From Agaricus subrufescens (Eukaryota; Basidiomycota; Agaricomycetes; Agaricales; Agaricaceae), in contig CM057063.1 in NCBI GenBank assembly GCA_029945375.1, forward strand, positions 2,415,894 to 2,479,893: a stretch of 64,000 nucleotides of DNA, read 5' to 3'. The notes under the pieces are model-generated. The model was given only the letters and a program-made list of their open reading frames with translations, made no database searches and was not told the DNA's origin. This document shows positions 1-9,561 of this stretch, piece after piece; position 1 is the first letter of the stretch, and the number at the start of each line of letters is the position of its first letter. Position numbers and translations under genes: made by a program.

Positions 1-3000
1 CCTCAGCTTCCTTAGCCAACCTCGCCTTCTCCGCTTCCTCATACTCTTTCACAAGTCTCAACTGTTCCTTCTCCGCTTTCCTCCTCTCCTCCTCTTCCTC
101 CGCCTCCTGTTGTTTCTTCTTCTTCTCCTCTTCCTCAGCAGCTAACGCAGCGGCATTGGCAGCAGCGGCACTGGCCTTTCGTTTCTTCTTCTTCCCACTA
201 GCTCCAGGCCCAGCAGTCGGCGTCGTAGGTGTAGATGCTTCAACAGGCGATGCAACAGATTCAGGAATCGTAGGCGTATTCTTCACCTCTATGGCGGGAG
301 TCTTTGGTGTCTTTCCTCCTCCCACAGCAACCATCTCAGCAGCAGGCGTCTTCGGCGTCTTCCCGCCACTACCAAGTTCAACAACAGGTGTTTTAGGCGT
401 CTTGCCTCCCAAACTCTTTGGCGTCTTCAATCCCGGTGTCTTTGGTGTCATTTTCACCGGTGTCTCTACAGGCGGTGCTGCTTGACTAGGCGAGTCGGTC
501 ACATCAAGTCCTCTACTCTGAGCTTCTTCTCGAGGTGTACCAATCATCGGCGGAGGTGCATCATCAGCACCCTGACTATCCCCAGGTTTAGGCGTATCAA
601 CACCACCCGGTGCAGTATCACCACCATCGCCAACACGAGGACTAGCAACCGCAGAATTCAAAGGGCTCGAAATTCCTCTACTCAAAGCCGGCGACGATGT
701 AACAGGAGGCTGCTCATGACCACCGATCCCAGGAGCTCCAGCTAATATATACGGTGATTCCGGTACACCACCTTGACCATCCCCACCGCCAACCACATGC
801 GGAGATCCGATCTTAGAAGAAGTAGACAGCAGGCTAGCAGCGATTGAGCTCTTCCTCGACCGTCTCGGAATTTTCGATGTCGATGTAGCAGTTGAAGGTG
901 CTGGCGAGGCCGGTGTTCCTGGTCCACCTGTATGCGAAGTAGGGGTTTTGTTGTTATCCCATGAGGAATCGGCAGCGAGAGGAGTTTGTTGATGAGCAGG
1001 GGCAGGGGTAGAGGTACGCATTGATCTAGGTGTACCAACAGCACCTCCCCATCCATCACTACCACCCACATGCTCACTTCCACCACCACCCATAACAGGG
1101 GGAGGAGGAGCATCATCAGCATCAATAGGAATCGCATCCCTCTTCACACTACTCGCTACACTCAAACTCCTACTCAGCCTACCCTGCGACAGCGCAGGCG
1201 ACAAGTCCGCACGAACACCAAGACTGCCGGGTGTATTCGCAGTAGCCAACAAAACCGTCCTATCCTCTCCTCCATGTTGACTCGGCACTCTATCAGCTCC
1301 ATTCCAAGGCGTCTGAGGTGGCTCTCCATAACTTGATTTCGGTGCATCCTCCCATAATCCTGACATTCTACCACCTTCACCCCTTTCACGTTCACCGCGA
1401 TCTCTCTCACTCGGATGAGCACTATGCCCTGAAAGCTGTGAAAGCGATCGAGGAATAGAACCACCGGTCATCGCATCCCAAGGAGGTGAATGGCCCTTCT
1501 GTGCATCGATCGTAGTAGAGATAGTCTGAACATATGGACTTCGGTTTGCCGAAGAGGTAGCACTGCCAACACCGGTACCACCACCACCTAAAGTTCTTGT
1601 CGAGCGATGACTTGGGGTAGATCGATAACTAGGAGCTTGTGATAACGATTGCTGTGGCGGCTGCTGTTGATCCATTCTAGGACTCCTTGACACCGAACCA
1701 TAAATCGAACTACCGCGTGTAGTCTGACCAGGAAGAGATTGATCACCCATATGTCCAGGTGAAGTAGCAGGAGGAACACCAGGGCCCCAAACCGATGATA
1801 AGGTATCACCGATTCTAGAGTTTCTGGTAGACGGAGCTCTAGGTGTGTCCAATCTCTCGCTTCTATCCCGATCCCTTTCTCTCTCTTTATCCCTGCTACT
1901 CCTCGTAGACCTCGTAGACGAAACCGTCCTCCGATCACTTTCAACATCCCTTGACAAAGATGCCATCGAGGGTGTAACAGAATTGGACAACCCTCTCGAT
2001 CTGTCCCTATCCGCTCTAGCCACCTCGGGAACGCTACCGCCTCCAACTGGGCCGCTGGCATAAGAAAGTTCACTAGTACGGCTAGTCGAAGGACGTCGAC
2101 TAGAAGCTCCACTGGGTGGTATACTCGAACCAGGTACGCTGTCACGTTTGTATTCGACTGCGGGTGTACGCGCTCGAGAAACTGGTTCGGAACGGAGTCT
2201 ATCTCCGGACGAGGTAGAGTGATTAGGAGATACGGTGTTGGCTTCATCTTCGGGAAATACGTCTGGTTCATCTTCGTCTGCTCGGTGTCCACGTTCGTTG
2301 TATATGATGGATGCGGGGCCACTGGAATAAGAGAAGAATTTGATTAGTTCAGGTTTTATTGAACCAGATTGAATAATTCACTATTTGACTTCGCCCTAAT
2401 GAAAAAAGAATTGAAAGGGCGACATAAGTAGGAGGCAACCACTGAAAAAAAGAAACATACATTATCAACCCACTTGATCCGCGCTTGAAACTCGGTGAGC
2501 CCAAACTGAATCTCCACCGAAAATACAATCTTCCAATACACTTTTCCACCCTTCCCTGTCTTGGCCTCTGCGCTTCCCGATAAAGGTGACAAATCGGCTC
2601 GTACAACACACAACGTCGAGAAATTTTCTAAGGTAAAAACAATTAGTATGCGTTTTAAAGGGGCTGACTTAGCTGGAAATCGTACCTGCTTGTCGATTGA
2701 TCCATTTGGGTATCGTATTACCACCTCTATAACACCATATCTCGACTTCAAATACAGAGAGCATCGACAGGCTCGTCAATTCTGTACAATATTTCCTCGT
2801 AAACACTGTCGATTCCTTGACTTTAACACCCTAGACGCGTCATCCCATTAGACAAACGAACACGACTTTGTTGGAAACCACTCACCCTTGCTAAAATACA
2901 ATCAAAAGCATCCGGTAATAATTTCGGTCCACTTGGCAGTTCACATAATCTTTCCTTGCGCGCGACGTGATCCGGATCCTGAGGATCCATTTCTCGTAAA

Positions 3001-4815
3001 AATTCGACACCATACATAAATTTGGCGACACGCGCGGAAACGTGGTGGTCACAGTAGAACCCGATAGCGCCATCCGCTACAGCTTTGGAGCTATCACAGC
3101 ATCATATTAGGAAACAAGATAAATTACGGATAAGAGCAAGGTCCTACGTTTGAGTGTCAGGTCGACTAACGGTAACCTTATACCGTGCCAGGCGTTCTTG
3201 GAGTTGGCTAAGTTAGGAAAATTCAACGAACATTAGGGCAGAGGACGGATAGCCGTAAGCATACCTGAACAACCAAGGCGAAGCCGCATACCCACCGACC
3301 AGAAACACAGACTTGATCATGCCCTGCGAGGCCTCGATCTGAGCTTTGATAGCCCTGAACGCAGCTACGGATCATGGAAAAAACAAACAAGTCAACGATC
3401 GGTGAGATTGCTTATATAAAATATAACCGAAAAGGAGATAAAAACTTACCATCTATGGAAGGTTCGAATAAATCGGCAACCTCGTCTCCTGTTAATTTTA
3501 GTTGTCCACCGCGAATACCCGCATCAAGATCACGGTCTAATGGAGAGCCAAAAGGAACAAACTGATAATCGTTACGGTCGCGGAAGAGACGTTTGGTGGT
3601 TTCGTCAAATCGTTTGGTGATGTGATCGAGTGTGACAGAGTCGCCGTATTTCGATTTTCTAAGTTTGCCTATTAGGGTTGCTGTTAATGATCTTGGGTGA
3701 AGGGCGAGATACAGCAAAACACGTGCCTTCTAGAAAATGCCGGAGTCGACGGGATACGAATACAGAGCCGGCAAAAATACAGTCTGGGGGAGCGATTTCC
3801 TCGATAACGAGAGGCGAAGTGCCCTTGATCCCATATGAGCTGATATCGAGGGTACCACCTCCAGCATCTGCAATTAGGAACCCGTGTTTTGAAGGGCTCT
3901 ACTCGAGAAGTAAAGTGGAAACGCGTCATCCAAACAAGGTTAAAAAAAGAATGAGAACAAAAACGTGGCCGGTCAATGACATAGATTAAAATGATGCGCG
4001 AAGTAATAACTTACTGATAAAACATCCGCGGCCAAGCCGTTCAATACGCAAGCGTGCAGACTGGCCTCGCCTTCGGTTACGAATCGGATCCGCGCCTTGC
4101 CTTCATTCGATCCTGGAATGAGGCCGCCGTATATGGCAGCTCTTCTCATTTTGCTCTGTTGGGCGCCCTCCCAACCGTTCGGATGTGACAGGACGAATTG
4201 AACGTCACTTTCGACCTGGTTCCACAGGGACGAGCCATTGGCATGGGTGTCGGTGATAAAGTCGCGAGTGCAGTGGTAGAGGTAGGCCAGAAAGTCGCCA
4301 AAGACGTGGACGGCCGTCTTGCGTTTGGGCAGCGGGCCGAAGCGCATACCGTTCATGTCTAGGCGCATGGTGCGGGGACGTAAACGAAGCTTGAAGCTGG
4401 GAACAAAGCATTTTTTTTTTTTAGTCTGCGGCGGCGGCGGGTGGCAAGGGTACGGACAGTTCAGCCTTTATCCAGCCTTCGTCTTCTGCGCGGGCCTGGA
4501 CGGCACTTGTGTCTGCCTCTGCGCCGGCGGCCTTCATCCTGCCCTGGCGGTCGTAGTAGATGACGGAGGGGATCTTTGTGCTGCCGACGACATGCTCCTG
4601 GCCGGGGAATCTGGCATGTGTGAGCGCAGAGTGGACGAAGAGAGGGAGAGAGAAGTAAACCTGGTCACGCCATGGATCTTGGGGATCTCGCCGGGGTCGA
4701 GGATGGCATAGGAGACGCCGCTGAAGGTGGTGCCGATGTCGATGGCGATGACGAGGGAGCGGTGGCGGCCCTGGTAGGGCTTGCGCGTGTCCGGGGGCGG
4801 CTTTGGCGGGGGCAT
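1..4815 (-). CDS. Hsp70-like ATPase with long disordered C-terminal tail (partial, runs off left edge)
   Basis: The exons, 5' to 3' on the minus strand, are 4815-4661, 4610-4458, 4396-4015, 3898-3727, 3668-3450, 3364-3265, 3207-3148, 3090-2886, 2830-2686, 2627-2474 and 2321 to beyond 1. All phases agree. The first ~580 residues carry the actin-like ATPase signatures: phosphate-1 IDIGTTFSGV, phosphate-2 IADAGGGTLD and adenosine motif FLVGGYAASP. The family (HSPA12-like Hsp70s, common in Agaricomycetes) binds ATP and is presumed cytosolic. The last exon stays open for at least 770 codons and encodes Ser/Thr/Pro-rich sequence, repeated KTPKTP blocks and finally a Lys/Glu-rich stretch likely to form a coiled coil. 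Two splice choices are uncertain: a GC donor at 3726, and the donor before the tail (GTGGGT is the only nearby donor that keeps the phase). An upstream in-frame ATG at 4866 would add 17 residues. Confidence 0.85.
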
Positions 4816-4912
4816 GAGGGGGAAGGGAGAGAGAGAGCAGGAACGTGTTGATTGTTTATCACGCAAATACGGCGGAGGATTAAAGGAGCGCGAATAAGGA
4901 AGCCGGGACGCA
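4816..4912. promoter_or_regulatory. Shared divergent promoter between Hsp70-like gene and A1
   Basis: Only 97 bp separate the two start codons, which face away from each other, so both genes must share or overlap promoter elements. If the upstream Hsp70 ATG at 4866 is used, the gap shrinks to 46 bp. No clear TATA box is visible. The surrounding DNA is GC-rich on both sides. Confidence 0.5.
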
Positions 4913-6386
4913 ATGCTGGCCCTGGCCCTCCGCCTGCTCGCCGCCGTCCGCGCCCTCCTCGCCCGGGCCCTCCCCCAGTACCTCCGGCTCCCCGACTCCC
5001 CACCCGACGCCGGCCCCAGCCACGCCGCGCTCGGCCCCGTGCCACCGCCGATCGCCGATCACTCGCTTTCTTCCATGGGCCGCGACCTCGACCAGGCCAG
5101 GGCCGACCTTGCCCGCTCCAACGACGAGCTCGCCCGCCTCTACGACCGCAACCGCGCCCTCGAGCGCTCCCTCCGCGACGCCCGCGACGCCCTCAGGCTC
5201 AAGGACGCCGAGCTCGACAGGCACAGGCTCACCCGCTCCTCCTCCTCTGCCGCCGCCGCCCCCAGGCCCCGCCGCCGCTCGTCCTCCTTCACCGCACACT
5301 CGGACAACTCCTCGCTCTCCATTGTCGACGAGGAGCTCGCCCGCGCACGCACCGCCGACGCTTATCTCACCCGCACCGACAACTGGTCCGGCGCCCAGAT
5401 CCTCCAGGCCGTCCACGACATCAACTCTGAGATTCTCCAGTTCGCTGCCGGAGCAACCGAGGCCTTCACCTTTGACCGCAATGCCCGCCCGTCATCCTCT
5501 CGTATCATCCAAGCCATGCACGACACCTCTGCCCGCCTCGGCTCCAGCCTAGCACGTATCCTTGCCAACAGGGACCATTCTCAGGATCCCATACTTGTCC
5601 AGCTCGCTCTCCAAGGCTGCCTCACCATCTGCATCACACGCGCCCTATCCACCTTTTGCGTCGGATTTCCTTCAAAATCGGACTCGCTACTCCATCAAAT
5701 CTATCATCGGATGGCCCTAGCAGGTACACTTCTTTACCTCGCTCACATTACTCTGAACCTAATCATTGCTAGAACCCCAACCCACATCCTCAAAATGGCG
5801 GTCACTCACCCATCAACATATCCATGCCATGTACCCTAGCCTAATCGAGTACTCTACCACCGAACTGACAGATACCATCTTTCGCTGGTCTTCTGATATC
5901 CTTCTCATTGCGGGCTGCATATCCTACGCCACGTCATCATCTACCCCCTCCCTCTCATCCTCCTCCTCCACTACCACATCAACTGCACTACGATCTCGGT
6001 TCAACGATCAAATCCATCAACTATCCAAATCCGTCATCAAGCTCTCCAAAGTCCTACGTGAAGAAATCCTGTCAACCTCCTTCGAACTACTAGCTATCGA
6101 TCCTAGTAATTATGCTGTCTCAACACCGTCTACCACCACATCCGTCTCGTCAACAGAAAAACCAGTAGGACCGTTGTTCCACGAACGCACCATGATCGAT
6201 GCGTTCAGCGAATACGGCCAATCAAGAGGAGCAGTCTTAGCTACAACTGAGCTCGGTCTAAGATGTGTCACCAGAATGGGAACACGCGAAGCTGTGGCTA
6301 GCGAAGAGGAAGTGTTACTAGAGCAGAGAGTGCTGCTGATGCCCAAAGTCGTTTTGGAGAGCGTTTTGGATATCTTGGATCGATGA
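4913..6386 (+). CDS. Family A1: conserved basidiomycete coiled-coil protein (intact)
   Basis: Two exons (4913-5723 and 5773-6386) joined by a 49-bp GT-AG intron give 474 aa. Residues ~1-20 are hydrophobic (Leu/Ala-rich). Residues ~55-105 form a charged heptad-like coiled coil starting GRDLDQARADLARSNDE. The centre holds the conserved stretch ILVQLALQGCLTICITRAL and, across the intron, EPQPTSSKWRSLTHQHI. The C-terminal half is mostly helical and ends VVLESVLDILDR. I recall this architecture as a conserved protein of unknown function in Agaricomycetes. The first ~600 bp are strongly GC-rich, while the rest is close to 50 percent. This is the only complete copy; every later A copy in the window lacks the GC-rich 5' part. 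It is convergent with B1, with 172 bp between stop codons. Confidence 0.8.
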
Positions 6387-6558
6387 TTTTGTTTTATTAC
6401 TATAGTTATCCCTTGTATTCCCAGTGCTTGATACCGCTAAACATCTATATACCATTATTGTATTTGAAACTAGATACTTTTTTTGACTAGTCTGGTTGAA
6501 TCACCGAAATCTTGGGGCCGGTTCACTAATACATTCGTGCAAGACAAGATGAATTGAT

Positions 6559-8718
6559 TTACATGTATTCAAGCATGGCAGGTGTGTAGATAGTTACTCC
6601 ACCATACTTTCCCGCACCAACCCCTTGCATTGTATCCTCATATTGTTCCCGAGACGCCATGACCACCAGCACAGTTTGGTCTCCATAGCCAAGTAAGACG
6701 TATTTTGGACATGTAAGACGCTCTTTGCTTTTGTCTTCAAAGTTCTGTAATGGAATGAGTGGAATGCGCACAATATGTAGGTAATAACATCATACATATG
6801 GTTCAGCCAGACCTTGACATTTATCAATGAATTCTCTGTCCAAATTACTGATAGGCTCAACGCGAACAATCCCCGAGGAGTTGTCACCTTCGGCCTTTTA
6901 AACCTTGTTATTTAGCCGCATATCGTTGATTCGAATATCGTACTCACCCCATACAGGACATTGATCAAGTCAGGAAAGTAGTATAAGTCGATATTGTCGC
7001 AGTTGGGTGCCAGGCAACGAAAATCGAATCGGCGTAGCAATACCTTGTTCACTCGCATAATTGGCATTTTACATAAGTCTAAGTGAGCCCCTCTTCTGAG
7101 CCGTTCGAAACTCCCAACTGATGTCTTTAGATCATTTCTAGACATTTGTGACACCAGAGCCTTCAGTGTGATACGGAAATCTGGTAAACGACTGATAAAC
7201 TGTAGACAGGCCTGATATGCTTGAAGACAAGATTCAGATTGGGGAGTAAAGAATTGGCCTGACCGATTGGGGTCTTCTATAAAGCGTCTGAAATATCCTC
7301 TGCATGAATAGAAGAGAGAGGGATCATTGCGAAAGCGTGTGCGGAAAATGTATGGAACAAATGCAAATGTGTCGACTCTTCGGAGAACCAGAATGGGCAG
7401 TTCGGCCTTTATGTGAAGTCCGGTTCCCCACCGGGCCATGCTGAAAAGCTTTTTCACGCCAAGGAAAACATCCGGTGGAATACTGGAAAGCGCGCGGATG
7501 TAAAAGTGATCAAGGGCGCAGTACTGCCGCTCATCCGAAGGTAGAGGCGCATCAACCATATACCCCAAGAATGTCTCCAGGTGTGCCCGCGGCCCACCAT
7601 CTTCCTCCCGGTCGATAAACTGGATGATGACGTCGATGAACTGGAACAACCCCAGAACAACTCTAGCCATCTGTGTGATCTGTTCATTCGATGGCCATAC
7701 TACGTTGTTGTCAAAAGTCCGATTGTATCGGCGGCGAAGGGCGCTAAACTGGTGGCGAAGAATCAATTCTGCATCTCCTATGACCTCATCATAGCAAACA
7801 GGAGGGCGGGTGTAGCGAGGGGTGAACAGCCCAACAAGATCCTGGATGGGAAGTTTGTACTCGGGATCGGCCGAAATGATCCACAGCAATGGTGAGGAAT
7901 GCGGTGACGAGCCAAATTCCAAGATTGTACGAAATAGGTCTTCAGGCCATGGTTCACAATATCTAAGAATGACAACAGGGGGTGCAGTGATGAATCCAGG
8001 ATAGCAGTGTTGGACCACCTTCCAAGGGTCATAGATCAACTTCTTGAAGAGAGCGCGCTGTGGTAGGCGACGAATGCCCGGATAGTTGACTAATATCTGG
8101 GAGAGAATGCGGCGGTATGGAGGATATGCTGCCGCAAGCTGAGCGCTAAGCTGTGTGATTTTCCATTCAGCATACCGGTACCCCTCCTGCATCAAGTTTC
8201 CGAATCGTCGCGAACGAGAACAAATCCTGCCAATGACAGCAGCCCTAGAATATGTTTCAAGGCGGTCCTCCGTACCTGGCACCCATAGTTCACTGATGAG
8301 ATAAATGTTACTTTCTCTTCTCGTGTCACAGAGCCACGAGATGATATCCCGAGTGAGTGCTCTATGAATGTTCAAGGACGGTTCAATAATATCACTCCAC
8401 CTCTTTCCGGCTGGATAATCACCGGCCAAATTGCGAAATACTATTTCCGCTTGTCGGTAATCTCACACTGGTATGGAGAGTATAGCACTCACGAGGATGC
8501 CAATCGTCCCAGAATCTGGGGCTGTTGTGTCTGGAATTCGATATGTAGAGGTAATTAATATACTCTTGCTCCGGACCGTGATAATATTTTGCAAAAATGT
8601 CAATCACTATCCATTGAAGTTTAAAGCTACCAGTCACAGCAAAAAAAATGCTGACCTTACATTCTCGCATTGATGCTCCCGTGTCAAACGCATACTTCAA
8701 CTCTGGGTGCATCGTCAT
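6559..8718 (-). CDS. Family B1: NACHT-like pseudo-NTPase (intact, 649 aa)
   Basis: The five exons are 8718-8661, 8606-8493, 8440-6948, 6894-6796 and 6744-6559, with 51-54 bp introns and consistent phases. The long exon follows the order of fungal nwd2-type NACHT proteins. ISWLC stands at the P-loop strand. AAAYPPYRRILSQIL and LFKKLIYDPWK are the helices before the Walker B strand. LLWIISADPE (~242-251) occupies the place of the usual TSRPE sensor strand. A winged-helix segment LDHFYIRALSSIPPDV is at ~365-381, and RRFIEDPNRSGQFF (~440-454) matches the canonical DFLxDPxRSGxFF. The catalytic residues are missing: YSRA (~121-124) replaces GKS/T, and VVILRY (~212-217) replaces the acidic Walker B. 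The last two exons encode a separate C-terminal module (RVEPIS, PKYVLLGYG, VTIYTPAML). No ATPase activity is expected; the role is unknown. Confidence 0.8.
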
Positions 8719-8950
8719 GATCCAAATATATGGTATTCCTCAAAGGCGTGATGGTATGGATTGAAGAAAAGTGTGGGAACGGGATTGAATCCTGTGCTGG
8801 ATCGATCCGAGCTAGGTCTCTCTGACCACGGACGATTTGTACACCAAGAAGATGATGAACAGAATCAGTATTGTCCCCCCCACCTTTATATCCGGTCATA
8901 CTTATAGAAAACTTCTGTTTATACACACATTTCTGATGTCTGAACCTCTT
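8719..8950 (-). promoter_or_regulatory. Conserved B-family promoter (B1)
   Basis: Immediately upstream of the B1 start the minus strand has GGATATAAAGG (about 8882-8892), ~170 bp before the ATG, and a second TA-rich box GTGTATAAACAG further up. Similar boxes stand at matching distances upstream of B2 and B3, and a related layout precedes B7. The sequence between (TCTGTTCATCATCTTCTTGG on the minus strand) is also shared by the copies. The role as promoter is inferred from position and conservation. Confidence 0.45.
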
Positions 8951-9553
8951 ACCGCTTTAAAAAACATCCGGACACAGGTTTCAAGTCGTGAGAAAGAAGA
9001 AGCAAAACGCTTCAACAGCAGAAGAGATTGGGAAGTTATTTTTTGACATTCTAGAAACTAGAAACTGCTAACTTGATGCTGTTAAAGAGAATCAGCGAGA
9101 ACGAATTAGGCTTGATCTAGACGTAGGTCGACTAGATTTGGAAGTTGGTGAGAAATGGTTCGACCCACGAAAACCTGCTCTGACCATGTCACTCGCCTCC
9201 GCGCTTTCATCTCAAACATGAATGGCATGGAAAAACACTCAATGATGTCTACGAGGCCCATCTCTTCAATTCCTCGTAACTATGTGAGGCGGAGATTGCA
9301 CATGAAGGATCGCCTGAGCTGTCTAGAACGGCTTTTCCATTCATGGAATAGGCCAGTGCTTGATTCAGGTGAAGTTTGAGTCCCATTTGGGCGATCTCAT
9401 AATCTTTGATAGTCATTCAAGTGCTTCTACCTCGGAGCAGGAAGAATCGCTCACCACGCACTCAATGAATTCCCTCTGCTTGAGAGCTATGGATATCACT
9501 GTACTCCCCGGCTTTTCAGCTCCCAATCCTATCCCAGGGCGGAAGCTTCTTCC
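8951..9553. other. Unit spacer, copy 1
   Basis: No gene is seen here. The segment is shared with the other units (about 15840-16200, 26500-26870, 37480-37880). Recognisable shared words include CAGCAGAAGAGATTG, TCTCAAACATGAATG and TTCCATTCATGGAATAGG. A short plus-strand coding-like stretch occurs at its left end and is best preserved in copy 3. Confidence 0.5.
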
Positions 9554-9561
9554 TCATCCAG
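9554..9561. repeat. Probable LINE target-site duplication, left
   Basis: TCATCCAG directly precedes the poly-T tract and recurs at 12110-12117 on the other side of the element. The flanking bases are also similar (CTTCCTCATCCAG versus TTTCTTCATCCAG). Confidence 0.55.

Noticed and set aside
1588..2322. A 244-codon minus-strand ORF starting MAPHPSYTTNV
   Set aside because: It overlaps the long open tail exon of the Hsp70-like gene in another frame and has no domain-like content. The tail frame is open over the whole stretch and joins the upstream exon in phase.
4880..5416. Several overlapping ORFs on both strands in the GC-rich 5' part of A1
   Set aside because: High GC removes stop codons in all frames. 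Only the frame joining the conserved second exon was kept.
6559..8718. Family B as F-box or WD-repeat proteins
   Set aside because: No F-box at the N-terminus and no WD repeats. The order of helices, sensor strand, winged helix and DPxRSG motif fits the NACHT core much better.
4913..9553. The repeated A/B unit as a DNA transposon
   Set aside because: No terminal inverted repeats, target duplications or transposase. The copies lie head-to-tail at one locus, which fits unequal crossing-over.
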